64,000 nucleotides of DNA from G963422445 sp963422445 (GTDB lineage: Bacteria; Pseudomonadota; Alphaproteobacteria; Thalassobaculales; Thalassobaculaceae). Shown piece by piece: positions 1 through 9,413 of this stretch. The position numbers and the translations under genes are program-made. The notes beneath the pieces were generated by a model. The model saw nothing but the letters and a program-made list of their open reading frames with translations. It had not been told where the DNA came from and did not search any database. The stretch lies in contig OY729512.2 of the NCBI GenBank assembly GCA_963422445.2, forward strand, positions 1,984,001-2,048,000. The letters run 5' to 3'. Position 1 is the first letter of the stretch. Each line of letters begins with the position of its first letter.

Positions 1-2
1 AA

Positions 3-1463
3 GGGGGTATCGCCTTGGCCGCCGGTCTGCGCGAAGCGTTGGCAGAGAGATTAGGGGCCGAGGCACGCGAAATCGGGATTTCCGTCGGCCGCTCAAAGGG
101 GCAGCAAGACGAGAACAGGATCTCTGCGTTTCTCTATGATCGGGCTTCCGGCGGTGCGGGGCTCTCTTCACGACTGGTAGAAACGGAATGGTTCGACCAT
201 TGCGTGAAACAAGCTTCCGATCGGCTAACCTGTCCCGAAGAGTGCATGCACGGCTGTCCAGCATGTGTTTTGCGCCCGGACCTCAACTTCGGGGAAGAAC
301 GGCTCGACCGGCCGGGAGGCCAAAAGCTCGCAAAGTTGATCGACGAGCACTTCGAGTTGCCGGATCCCATGCGTGTTTTCGGTCCCGAAACTAGACCGTT
401 AGGCACCACACTTGACGAGTGGCTCGACCGGAGAAGTCGGACAAGGGGGCTGGTGTCTGTCACGCTCTATCTGCATGGAACACCGGCGAAATGGGAAATT
501 GCGGACTGGCCGGTCGGCGGTTTGTTGGGACGTTTGAAAGATGCTGGAGCAAAAACCACGGTCGTGCTGGATGCACAGGCTTTGACAGACAGGGGAATGA
601 GCCTCGCCCAAAAACTGGATATTCACCGGCTGTCAGTCAACACGTTCTTGGCGCTCGCGTCCGATCTGCCATTTGCAAACGGCGCCCCCGTACTTTCTTG
701 CATTGAGGATCAAGAAGGGTCGAGTGCCGTCGCTGCTCCCGTCGTGAGCGAAGCGATACCAGGGCCGAGTTGGGGATTGGGCGAACAGGGTCCATTGGTT
801 TATGGGAAAACAAAAGATATGCCGGAAACCACGGCGTTTGCGAGCGAACAGCTCGTAACACTATCCAGCGGCAATGCTAGGATGATCCGGGTGGGTGCGC
901 GACTCGACGGTCGGGCGACGGACTTCGGCCGTGCTTTTTGGGAAATGCTGGAGGCCGAGGATCCGCTAATGATCGCTTCGATACGAACACACGGGGTTCG
1001 AGACGCAGTCTATACCGACCGTTATCTTCTGACGCCACTTGCTTTGCGACTCTTGTCGGAAGTGGTTCGCAGAATGCCTGGGAACAGAGCCTTGAAGCTG
1101 AAGGTGTCGACAGCGCGGGTGCGCAGGAGTGAACACAATGGATGGGCCGTCTTTGATACATTTTCCGAGGACGGGGTGCGCCATAAGATCTTGCAGGAGC
1201 TTCTTCCAGGCGTCCGGATTGATGTTCGACACAAAGCCGAGCTTCCCCATGAACGCAGTCTGCGGCTTCACCTCGAGGACGGTCGAAGCACCACAATGCT
1301 GTTGGATCAAGGGTTCGGAGCGTGGCGGGCACGCGGCACTCCAAGGCATAATTTCGCCGCAGAACCCGTCAGACAGGCACGTGACCTCATGTCTCTGGAC
1401 TTCAATGTGGCGGTGGAAACAGGGCGCGAAGCGCCCCTTGTTCTGGAAATCGAGGAAGCATAG
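3..1463 (+). CDS. C-terminal part of a DUF1998 helicase-type protein (5' end outside window)
   Basis: The reading frame is open to the left edge, so this is the C-terminal ~486 residues of a larger protein; the TTG at 15 is not a real start. Counting from that TTG, the segment FLYDRASGGAGLS (39-51) followed by the zinc cluster C73-x3-C77-x3-C81-x2-C84 is the hallmark of DUF1998 (MZB-type) domains at the end of large DEAD/DEAH helicases. Such proteins are mostly seen in defence loci (DISARM DrmB, Druantia DruE, DpdJ of the 7-deazapurine DNA cluster). About 350 further residues include a YTDRYLLTP stretch and a FGAW motif near the end. I recall similar tails in DpdJ-like proteins, but that assignment is tentative. 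The helicase motor, if still present, lies outside the window. The gene ends in TAG and is followed by IS110 debris, so any downstream partner gene is lost. Confidence 0.6.
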   Translation, partial: GGIALAAGLREALAERLGAEAREIGISVGRSKGQQDENRISAFLYDRASGGAGLSSRLVETEWFDHCVKQASDRLTCPEECMHGCPACVLRPDLNFGEERLDRPGGQKLAKLIDEHFELPDPMRVFGPETRPLGTTLDEWLDRRSRTRGLVSVTLYLHGTPAKWEIADWPVGGLLGRLKDAGAKTTVVLDAQALTDRGMSLAQKLDIHRLSVNTFLALASDLPFANGAPVLSCIEDQEGSSAVAAPVVSEAIPGPSWGLGEQGPLVYGKTKDMPETTAFASEQLVTLSSGNARMIRVGARLDGRATDFGRAFWEMLEAEDPLMIASIRTHGVRDAVYTDRYLLTPLALRLLSEVVRRMPGNRALKLKVSTARVRRSEHNGWAVFDTFSEDGVRHKILQELLPGVRIDVRHKAELPHERSLRLHLEDGRSTTMLLDQGFGAWRARGTPRHNFAAEPVRQARDLMSLDFNVAVETGREAPLVLEIEEA

Positions 1464-1639
1464 TCTTCTGGATGGAGTGTGACGTGCAAGCTGCCGTATG
1501 GCGTGAGATGCGTGATTGGCCGCATCGACCGGGCTCGGGCCAGTAAGGAATATCGTCAGGGCAGACGCGGCTATCGGAGAGAAAATGGAACACGGCTTCT
1601 GTGTCGGTTATGGTGTATCCGTTCCTGTCGCGTTGCCCG

Positions 1640-2555
1640 ATCGCAGCCTTGGAACTGGCCCCTGCATCGGGACGGAAGATAAATGGCCTCTTGCGGTCGG
1701 TCGATCACACAATCGGCAGGCACGAGAAAAACAGGGCAAACTTGGCGTAAGATCGCCGTGTGACGTCAACCGTGTTGTTCTGGAGGCGACAGGCCGCATC
1801 CACCGGGGCGTCCACCAGTCGCTGCATGATCGTGATCAACCCGTTGCGGGCCCGCCGCTTCGCCGAGGCCATGGGTCATCTTGAGAAGACCGACCGTGTC
1901 GATGCCAAGGTGCTGACGGTGTTCGGCCAGGCGTTTCCGGCCTTCGTGGCCGCGACGCCGCGCACGGCGTTCCTCAACCGTCTGGAGGATCCGTTGACGG
2001 TTTGTGCGCACTGTGTCGCGATGCGCGCATCGCTGAACCAGACATTCTCGATCGCTTAAGACCGTGCGATTGAGAACACCAGGGCGGTCGCGGCTGCGTT
2101 GGGCAGCGAGATCGAAGGGGTTGATGTCGACATCAAGACCCTGATCATGGACAACGAGGCCTCTGCGGAGAGCTGGCGGATCCTGCGCTCGATCCCCGGC
2201 ATCGGGGTCGTCAATGCTGTCGCGATGATCTGCTGGATGCCAGAACGCGGCATCCTCGGCAACCGTCAGGTGGCGGCACGGGTCGGGGTGGCCCTTTGCC
2301 CGTGACAGCGGTCAAAGGGCCACCCCGCCATATCCGGGCGGCCGCCGGCGACCGCGCGACCTCCTCTACATAGTAGCCATGACGGCCTCGCACCACAATC
2401 CGGACCTCAAGGCCCTGTATGACCGCCTGACAGTGGCCGAGACACACCACAAGGTCGCGATCGTCACGGTGATGCGCAAGCTCATCATCCACGCCAATGC
2501 CCTGCTGCGCCAGGGTCGGCGCTGGTCACCCGAAGCATCGGACATCGCGTCCTGA
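1640..2555 (+). pseudogene. IS110-family transposase remnant
   Basis: Broken copy of an IS110 (DEDD/RuvC-like) transposase. Recognisable pieces are VVLEATGRIHRG in one frame around 1780-1830, then NPLRARRFAEAMGHLEKTDR with the conserved KTDRVDA block, then the C-terminal helix-hairpin-helix region ILRSIPGIGVVNAVAMICWM at 2182-2240, and the tail ALYDRLTVAETHHK up to TGA at 2553-2555. Lesions are a frameshift near 1830, an in-frame TAA at 2057-2059, and a frameshift near 2295. No terminal repeats were identified (IS110 elements usually lack clear ones). It cannot make a functional enzyme. Confidence 0.75.
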
Positions 2556-3306
2556 CCGGACAGCGGACAGCAAAAGGCGAGCGGCGTCCCGATGCCGGTG
2601 TGGTATGACGAGCGGCATCCCGGCATCGCAGCCCGGACCGATCACCCATCATCGCGGCATCGTTTCGGCTTCGGATCGGATGTGGGAAACCCAGTGGATA
2701 GTCCGTGAACAGTTTTCACACTATCCGCCAAGAATGCTTGCGCTGAGACATGGATGCTTGTCCTGCAGCTGGATCAGGGACATCGGGAGGCGGCGATTCT
2801 CAGCCCGGCCATGATGATGGTCACGCCGACCACGCACAGGATGATGCTGTTCTTTTCGCCATTGTGATTGGTGCTGTGGTCTCTTGACACAGGCTGCGAT
2901 ATCGGCGGTTGCGAGGCGAAGCTGCATTCGAGCCGCAGACGTCGCTTCTGCTTTCCGACCGACCAGCAGAAAAAGCAATGCGGATGTTTCTCAATCTGAT
3001 ACATTCGAGGTGGAGTTCCGATCGTACTCGACCTGAACCGTATCATCGTCGGCGCAGCCTGGTATGAGGCCGTCGACGATGATGTCATGCCTCCTTTCAG
3101 ATGACGCTGCAAGACGAGAACACAGGAGGCATAATGATGTTATGGTGCCATTCGGGTCGATGACTGTGCGGATGGCAATGGAGGGGCCGGGCCAGTCCGG
3201 CGCGCCCCTTGTCCGCTTGCCGGGGTCGGTCGGCCCTGCATCCGCGGCGCTCCCGAAGCACGGGTTTGCCGGGGTCCGTCCGGTCGCCTTTTTCGGGACC
3301 GGCTGA
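2556..3306. other. Non-coding stretch, no recognisable gene
   Basis: Several short open frames exist on both strands but none resembles a known protein or has a convincing start. The first part is probably the 3' non-coding end of the IS110 remnant. The last ~150 bases precede the Rpn gene and may hold its promoter, but no clear promoter elements could be picked out. Confidence 0.4.
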
Positions 3307-3841
3307 ATGGCCGCGGGTTCAGGGGACGGGACGCGGGAACCGGACGAGACATTGCCGCCGCTGCCTACGCCGCATGACAGATTTTTTCAGGCCTTGCTGT
3401 CCGATTCCAGGCGCGCCGGTGCTTTTCTGCGCGATCATCTGCCCAACGACATCGCCGGGCTGCTGGACCAGACAATACTGCCGGTCGCCCTGGAGGGCCG
3501 GTTCGTGGACGAGGCTCTGTCCAGGAGCCAGAGCGACCTGCTGTTCCGGGTCACGTTGAAGTCCGGCAAGGAAGCGTTTGTCTACACGCTGCTTGAGCAC
3601 AAGTCCTACGCCGATCCGGGTCTGCCCTTGCAGTTGGCGTCCTATATGATCCGGATCTGGAAACGCCATGCGGGGACGGATGCGGCGAAGTTGCGAGCGT
3701 TGCCGCCGATCATTCCGATCGTGCTCTTTCACGGTGAGTCCGAGGGGATGGTGCCGGCCTCTCTGGCGGCAGCGGTCGACACGGAGGGCCAGCCGGCGTT
3801 GGCGTTCGCGGAGGGTTTCAGCTACATATTCCGGAATATCA
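3307..3841 (+). pseudogene. Rpn-family nuclease, 5' half (split by IS630)
   Basis: N-terminal half of a PD-(D/E)XK nuclease of the Rpn (recombination-promoting nuclease, Transposase_31/YhgA-like) family. The typical opening PHDRFFQALLSDSRRAGAFL is at residues 21-40, and LLEHKSYADPGLPLQLASYM (the E-x-K segment of the nuclease core) is near residue 98. The gene is cut after FSYIFRNI by the IS630 element that follows. The C-terminal half resumes at 5062. Joining the two halves after removal of the element and one TATCA copy restores the family sequence FRNIRRLTTEELSRD in frame. Rpn proteins are mobile endonuclease-like proteins, some linked to phage defence. Confidence 0.85.
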
Positions 3842-5060
3842 TACCAAACGCAAGTCATATGAACCGATACAGTGAGGCATCGGGATCAGCACGATGGGGC
3901 TACGGCCCAGCTGCGCCGGGTCGTATTGGTGATGACGTCGGGCTGGTCGGTCAGCCATTGCCACCCCGTCCAGCAGGCGTCCCTCAGGGCGGAGACATTC
4001 TTGAACACGCGGTTGGCGAAGCGGTTCGATTTCAGGAACAGAATGATCTGCTCCATCGGATTGAGTTCCGGACTGTAGGGCGGCAGATGCACGAGCGTCA
4101 GGTTGGGGGGAACGAGAAGGTCGCCCGAGCGATGCCAGCCCGCCCCGTCCAGCACAATCACGCCATGCGCACCCGGCGCCACGGCCGCGCCGATCGCCGC
4201 CAGATGCTCGTTCATCGACGCCGTGTTCGCCCTGTCCGCCACGTGGGCGATGCCGACGCCGCGCTCTGCGCAGGTGGCGCCGAACAGATAGACGTAGCCA
4301 TAGCGATGGTCGCGCAGGATGCGCGGACGCTGCTTCCCATTCGCCCAGACCCGTGTCGTCATCCCCTTCTGGCCGATGCGCGCTTCGTCCTGGAACCAGA
4401 TTTCTATCGGACCCGCCAGCGCCTCAGAGCTGAGCGCCGACGTCAACTGTGCCTCGAACTCCGCCACGAACGACCTCTGCCGCTCCGCGTCGGCTTTGGG
4501 GTGGACCGGCCGCCCCGAGACAAAGCGAAACCCGGCCCTTCGGAGCATCATACGGGCACCGCTCTCCGTATAGATGACCCCGAAGGCCTCCTCGATTTTC
4601 CGTAAGATGTCCTGAACGCGCCAGCGCGTCACACCGTCCCGCTCAAGCTCGGGACCCGCCTCGATCCAGGCGCCGATCTCGGCGATCTGCGCGTCCGTCA
4701 ACCGGCCCTCGCTCCCGCCGCGCGGGAGATCCGCGAGGCCGTCGAAGCCCTCCGTGTTGTAGCGCAACACCCAGTCGCGCAGGATTTGAAGCTCCATGCC
4801 CTGCGCCCGAGCCGCCTCCGTGCGAGACGCACCCTCCATGATCATGGCGAGCGCACGCGCGCGCGACGCTTGCTTCGCGTCCCCGCAGTGCCTCGAAAGC
4901 GCGTGGAGCTCGTCCGCTGTGTGTGCCGTCCAGGTTATCGGCGTTGCCGCACTCATCGTCATCCTCCGGCGCTGGTGAGTCGATCACCACAGTCTATGAA
5001 GGTCGTCCGGACCGTCACCCCAACATATTGGGATGGTGAGTCAATTTGGAGCGCGCTTGG
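3842..5060 (-). mobile_element. IS630-family insertion sequence in the Rpn gene
   Basis: About 1.22 kb inserted in the Rpn gene. The outer ends read TACCAAACGC on the left and GCGCGCTTGG on the right (imperfect inverted repeat CCAA-CGC). TATCA is present on both sides (3837-3841 and 5061-5065). IS630 elements normally duplicate TA, so the true duplication may be only the TA at 3837-3838 and 5061-5062, with the left end starting at 3839. The transposase frame is uninterrupted, so this looks like one of the more recent insertions in the window. Confidence 0.8.
3886..4962 (-). CDS. IS630-family transposase
   Basis: Intact 358-residue DDE transposase that cuts and pastes its own element at TA dinucleotides. 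The N-terminal third is a helix-turn-helix region (ASRTEAARAQGMELQILRDW, about residues 45-64) like the Homeodomain-like/HTH_32 module of this family. The catalytic core shows WFQDEARIGQKG (first Asp), VIVLDGAGWHRS (second Asp) and YSPELNPMEQ (final acidic residue). Length and order of motifs are normal for IS630. The ATG at 4962 leaves about 100 bases to the element end. Confidence 0.9.
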   Translation of the reverse strand: MTMSAATPITWTAHTADELHALSRHCGDAKQASRARALAMIMEGASRTEAARAQGMELQILRDWVLRYNTEGFDGLADLPRGGSEGRLTDAQIAEIGAWIEAGPELERDGVTRWRVQDILRKIEEAFGVIYTESGARMMLRRAGFRFVSGRPVHPKADAERQRSFVAEFEAQLTSALSSEALAGPIEIWFQDEARIGQKGMTTRVWANGKQRPRILRDHRYGYVYLFGATCAERGVGIAHVADRANTASMNEHLAAIGAAVAPGAHGVIVLDGAGWHRSGDLLVPPNLTLVHLPPYSPELNPMEQIILFLKSNRFANRVFKNVSALRDACWTGWQWLTDQPDVITNTTRRSWAVAPSC

Positions 5061-5061
5061 T

Positions 5062-5556
5062 ATCAGAAGGCTCACGACGGAGGAGCTGTCGCGGGACGCT
5101 GATCTCAAGGCCGGTCTGATCGTGCTGAAGCGTGATGCGATCGAGTTTCTGGATACGGTGCTGCTGGGCTTGCAGAGCGACCCTGACTTGTACCACCAGG
5201 TGCTGGAATATATTCTCCATGTCTATTCAGTCCCCGATCTGGAATGGCTCAGCACGGTCCTGGAGAACAAACTTGGTTATCCGGAGGTGACTTTGAACAC
5301 GATTGCGGAAACCTTGATCGCACAAGGGAAAGCACAAGGAAAAGCAGAAGGGAGAGCCGAAGGGCAAGCAGAAGGGCAAGCCGAAGGGGAAGCGAAGATG
5401 CTTGCCCGCCTGCTCGAACGACGGTTCGGCCCTCTGCCCCGGTCGGCGCGGGAACGCATCGCGGCAGCCGCGATCGAGCAGCTCGACAGGTGGGGCGACG
5501 GCGTGTTGGAGGCGCAGTCGCTGGATGATCTGCTCGGCCAGCCAGAAGCCTCCTGA
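5062..5556 (+). pseudogene. Rpn-family nuclease, 3' half
   Basis: C-terminal half of the Rpn gene interrupted at 3841. It starts in the segment LTTEELSRDADLKAGL and ends with the family's low-complexity linker (repeats of AEGQ/GKAQ, about 5320-5397) and the helical tail LARLLERRFGPLPRSARERI. With the 5' half the uninterrupted protein would be about 340 residues, a normal Rpn length. An internal ATG (5398) with a purine-rich upstream stretch could start a short C-terminal product (separate entry). Confidence 0.85.
5398..5556 (+). CDS. Possible internal Rpn short product (C-terminal domain)
   Basis: An ATG inside the Rpn 3' half is preceded by GAAGGGGAAGCGAAG, which contains a plausible Shine-Dalgarno sequence, and would yield a 52-residue helical protein. 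Some Rpn genes are reported to make such an intragenic small product that counteracts the full-length nuclease. Whether this one is expressed is inference only. If so, it would survive the IS630 insertion that destroys the long form. Confidence 0.3.
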   Translation: MLARLLERRFGPLPRSARERIAAAAIEQLDRWGDGVLEAQSLDDLLGQPEAS

Positions 5557-5606
5557 AACGGTCTTGACATCCGGTCAGAGACCGACGCTTGCCTGAGGGA
5601 ATTTTG

Positions 5607-5624
5607 AAACACGCATGCGTGTTT
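5607..5624. repeat. 18-bp perfect palindrome AAACACGCATGCGTGTTT
   Basis: Perfect dyad directly downstream of the Rpn stop codon, without a T-run. The 5557-5838 stretch contains no recognisable gene. It could be a protein-binding site or the remains of an element end; function unknown. Confidence 0.5.
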
Positions 5625-5838
5625 GCTGAAAGCTTTGTGACGCTGCCGCAGAGGCGAGAGCAAATGCTTCGGTCCGAGGGCGAAGGATCGTCTGGTTTCC
5701 GGCTGCTTTCGCCCTCCGCCGATGGCCCGCAGTCGCCCGAAAGGCGTTGCCTTCGCGGCAGGACAAGTCCCGACAAGGGCAGCGCGAACACAGGACGTAT
5801 GACAGACCGAATGTCTGACTCATAATGATATCACACTA

Positions 5839-6068
5839 GGCCGTGTTGACGAATGAACGAAGCATACTCCATGCTGAGACAACATGAACAGACGCGAGGA
5901 CCGTCCGAGCGAGCTTGTCATAGCGTGTGGCAATGCAACGGAATTGTTTGAGCTTGTTGAAGAACCGCTCGACCTGCTCGCGCCGCTTGTACTTTATCTT
6001 GATCATGATGAATCGTCTCAGTCCGGTTCGACCGGGCGGGAATCATGGCTTCGACGCCTTGGTCGACG
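5839..6068 (-). pseudogene. IS5-family transposase, C-terminal part (split by IS66)
   Basis: Read on the minus strand this encodes GVEAMIPARSNR, then after a frameshift KYKRREQVERFFNKLKQFRC and IATRYDKLA, ending FVNTA-stop at 5836-5838. This is the catalytic C-terminus (E of the DDE triad) of an IS5-family (IS427-like) transposase. The N-terminal part lies on the same strand beyond the IS66 element (10378-10956). The element's outer ends share CGTGTTGACGAAT in inverted orientation (5842-5854, and near 11008-11022). Removing the IS66 element and one 8-bp duplication joins the halves as GIRQALADQGVEAMIPARSN. Confidence 0.8.
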
Positions 6069-6156
6069 GTAAGCGTTCCGCGAGGCCGTGGAGATCTCTC
6101 ACCTGAGTGATCATCGACATCGGATCGAGGCCTCACAAGGGGGCTGGTAACACGAT

Positions 6157-7493
6157 TTGACCTGCGCTATTGTCGAGCGCATGGGGGTTCTGAACGATGA
6201 TTTCTCCGTAGGCGCGACGCTGGCCGAGGACGGTGCCGGGATTTGGTCGTCGCCCAAGTCGACTGCGACGGCCTCGGCGCAAGATTTCAAATCCCTGTAT
6301 GAGCAGCAGCGGGCGCGGGCGGATGCGGCCGAAGCGCGTTGCGAAGAATTGCGCCAGGCGGAGGTATCCGCCCGTAGCGGTGCCGGTTATTGGAAGTGTC
6401 CCTTCAAGTCCTGTCGGCGCTGGCTGAGCGAGGCCGGGGAGGAGACGAAGGCGCTCAGCAAGGAGGTTGCCCGGCTGCACGATGCCCTGGCGGCATCGCC
6501 GGCGCGCAGGGGCGGCGGTCGGCCGGGGACGCCCGGAGGGCTCGCACGGCCCTGGAAGAGGCGTCGCAGCGCAAGGAAATCACCCGGCTGCGCAGGGCGG
6601 TGGGCCGGGGGAACAAGGCGATCGGCGACTTTCACAAGACGCTGGACAAGGAGAAGGGGCGGGCTGAGAGCATCAGGGAGGCCGCCAAGATGCTATCGCG
6701 CGAGAACCTGAGCCTGCACAGGGAGAAGGATACTGGGCGAACCGGCGGCCAAGGTTCGGGCCATGACCGACGAGAACTACTGGCTGCGCCTCGCCTTGGA
6801 AGGATCCCGGTTCACAAACAAGAAGCTGACGGCCCGGATTGCCAAGCTCCGCGCGACCGGGGCGACGCTGACAAAGCTGCCGTTCGCCGAGGCCGCTCAC
6901 CTGCGCACCGTCCTGAGGCGGTCGCGGCGCCAGAAGGCGACGATAAAGTCGCTGTCCAGGGAGAATGCCCGGCTGCGCAAGGCCGCGAAATCGGCAAGGA
7001 CCGGCAGGGAGAAGGCGGAAGCCCGGCTGCGCGAAGTCGTGAAGGCATCGCGGTGGCGGATCGAGACGCTGGAAGCCCAACTTGCGAAGCTGCGTGCGAC
7101 CGGGGCGATACTGTCGAACCGGCTTTACGGGCGCAAGAGCGCGCAGCAGGACAAGCCGCGCTCGGAACGCACGCGCGGCCAGCAGCCCGGCGCGCCCGGC
7201 CACGGCCGCACCCAGCGGCCCGGGCTCGCGGAGCGCCACGAAGAGATCGACCCGCCGCCGGATGCATGCGTCTGCGAACAATGCGGACAACCCTATGCGC
7301 CCAACAGCGCCGGGGAATCCACCCTCGTCGAGATCGACGTCAAGGCCCACAAGCGCGTGATCAGCCGTCCGCGCTGGCGTCGAAGCTGCGAGTGCCCATC
7401 CTCGCCTGGGGAACAACCGCGCCCCCGGTGCCGCGGTTGTTCCCCAGGACGCCCTACGGCATCAGCGTCTGGGCGCGCTTCCTATTCGAACAC
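6157..7493 (+). pseudogene. IS66 transposase tnpC, N-terminal part
   Basis: Pieces in different frames form the start of an IS66 tnpC. A long charged coiled coil (repeated ARLRK/RELR-type heptads, about 6280-7120) is followed by the IS66 N-terminal motif LYGRKSAQQD, the proline-rich GQQPGAPGHGRTQRPGL, and the zinc finger C-x2-C-G-x-P-Y (CEQCGQPYAPN, near 7276). It ends in PRTPYGISVWARFLFEH at 7449-7493, where IS1634 sequence takes over in frame. Frameshifts occur near 6480-6560, near 6725 and at the 7405-7448 palindrome. The coiled coil is unusually long for an IS66 transposase. Confidence 0.7.
7405..7448. repeat. 17-bp perfect inverted repeat with 10-base loop in tnpC
   Basis: Arms CCTGGGGAACAACCGCG (7405-7421) and its exact complement (7432-7448) enclose CCCCCGGTGC. 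The repeat coincides with a frameshift in tnpC, where the expected coding sequence would not give a perfect palindrome. That suggests a template-switch (quasipalindrome correction) mutation. Confidence 0.6.
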
Positions 7494-8804
7494 CGCGCCG
7501 CCATCCAGCGGGAGCTGTTCAACCGTGAGCGCTCGCTGCTCGACATCCCCGACACCATCGCCTTCTACGATCTCACCAACCTTCACTATCACGGCCACAC
7601 GCACGGCGAGCGTCCCCGCTTCGGGCGCTCCAGGCAGAAGCGCGACGACTGTCCGCTGATCACGCTGGCGCTGGCGCTCGACGGTGCAGGCTTCCCGCGC
7701 AGTTGCGAGATCCTGCCGGGCAACGTGAGCGAGCCGGGCAGGCTGGAGGACGCGCTGGTCAGGCTCGAGGCGGTGTGCGGCGGCACGGCGCCCAAGCCCA
7801 TGGTGGTCATGGACGCGGGCATCGCCACCGAGGAGAACATCGCGTGGCTGGGCGAGCCGGGCTACGACTGGATCGCGGTCAGCCGGGGAGGCAAACCGCC
7901 GCCGCCCGAGGGCGGGCCCGAGGCGCTGCTGATCACCAGCGCGCACCACGAGGTGCGCGCCTGGCGCCTCGCAAGCGAGGACGGCGCGGCGCGGCTCTCT
8001 GTCGTCAGCGAGGGCAAGAAGAAGGCCGAGACCTCGATCCTCGGCCTGAGGAGGACCCGCTTCGAGGCGGCGCTGGAAAGGCTCCACAGCGGCCTCCCGG
8101 TCAAGGGCCGCCTCAAGCGCTACGACAAGGTGCTGGAGAGCGTAGGCCGCCTCAAGCAGCGCTTCTCCGCGGTCGCCAGGCACTACGAGATCACGCTCGA
8201 GAAGGCGGACACCGGCGCCAACGCGTCTGCCGTTCGCTTCAAGCGCAGGCCGCTATACGACGAGGCCGATGAGGGCGCCGGCGCCTATGTGCTGCGCACC
8301 AGCCACATCGACTGGGATATCGAGACGATCCTTCGGACGTACTGGCGCATCACCGACATCGAGGCCACCTTCCGCAGCCTGAAATCCGAACTCGGCCTGC
8401 GCCCGATCTGGCACCAGCTCGACCGTCGCATCGCGGCCCACCTGCTGATCGCGGTGCTGGCCTATCACGCCGTGCATCTGATCCGTACCCGGCTGGCCGC
8501 GCGGGGCATCCACAAGGGCTGGGCATCGGTCCGCGACGGTCCTGCGGACCTGGGTGCGGATCACCACGCGCCTGCGCCAGACCGACGGCACGTTGATCGT
8601 CAACCGCCAGGACACGCGCCCGGCCGCCGAGGGTGCCGACATCTCCTCGGCGGCGGGCGTGGAACCCGCCATCCACCGCAGGAGGGCCCGCCTGACGCGC
8701 TGACAGAATCCAACAAAATGTGGGGCCATGTTGAAATCGGCCGAGAAAAATATCGACCCATATCAAAGCGATAAAGGACAGCGGAACAAAAAAAGTGCCA
8801 ACCT
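7494..8804 (+). pseudogene. IS1634-family transposase fragment inside the IS66 gene
   Basis: Encodes most of an IS1634 (IS4-superfamily) DDE transposase without its N-terminus. First catalytic segment IAFYDLTNLHYHG (about 7558), second VVMDAGIATEENIAWL (about 7804), and the Y-x2-R-x3-IE-like segment TYWRITDIEATFRSLKSEL (about 8337). A frameshift near 8530 puts the tail VRITTRLRQTDGTLI in another frame, ending TGA 8701-8703. About 100 bases of 3' non-coding sequence follow. It replaces roughly 170 codons of the host tnpC rather than being cleanly inserted, so recombination or deletion followed insertion. Confidence 0.75.
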
Positions 8805-9362
8805 GGGTACAGCGCGTACAAACTGCTCGCCCACCTTCTCGGGGATAAGGTGATCCTCTCATTCTGCTGGTCCCATACACGCAGAGACTTCATCGACTGC
8901 GCGTCAGGCCAGGTGCGGCTGACGCAATGGTGTCAGGGATGGATCGAGCGGATCGCGGAGATCTTCCTGCTGAACGACACGGGGCCGACGCATTACGACC
9001 CCGGGCTCGAACTTCAGACACCGGCGTTCGACGCGGCGCTGGCCGCCCTGCCGGATACCGCGCGCGAAGGCAAGGCACTGCGCTCCCTGGTGAACCATCG
9101 CGAGGGGCTGTGCGTCTTCGTCGACAATCCCTTGGTCCCCATGGACACCAACACCGCCGAGAGAATTTTGCGCGCTCCGGCGACAGGACGAGGGTTGAGC
9201 TTCGGTTCCGACAGCGAGGACGGAGCCAGGTTCACGGCGATCATGGACTCCGTCGTGGGCACGCTCTCAATGAACGGCATCGACGTCCTGCGTTGGTTGG
9301 AGGCATGGCTCAAGGCATGCGCCGAGAACGGCGGCCCGGCGCCGGACGACCTCTCGCCCTGA
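8805..9362 (+). pseudogene. IS66 transposase tnpC, C-terminal part
   Basis: Resumes at GYSAYKLLAHLLGDK and continues with ILSFCWSHTRRDFIDCASG, the DDE_Tnp_IS66 signature, then the conserved NTAERILRAPATGR (catalytic Glu region) and LEAWLKACAENGG near the end. The frame is open to TGA 9360-9362. Together with 6157-7493 it makes up the same original gene. Confidence 0.85.
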
Positions 9363-9413
9363 CTAGCGTGGTCGATGAGCGAGGAGCGCCGGCGCGAACG
9401 CGCGGCACCGGGA

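Noticed and set aside
2721..3112. Minus-strand frames in the 2.7-3.1 kb region as small genes
   Set aside because: No family similarity, no ribosome sites, composition typical of chance frames.
3842..4605. Continuation of the Rpn reading frame through the IS630 element
   Set aside because: It is antisense to the IS630 transposase and has no family similarity after residue 178; the true continuation is at 5062.
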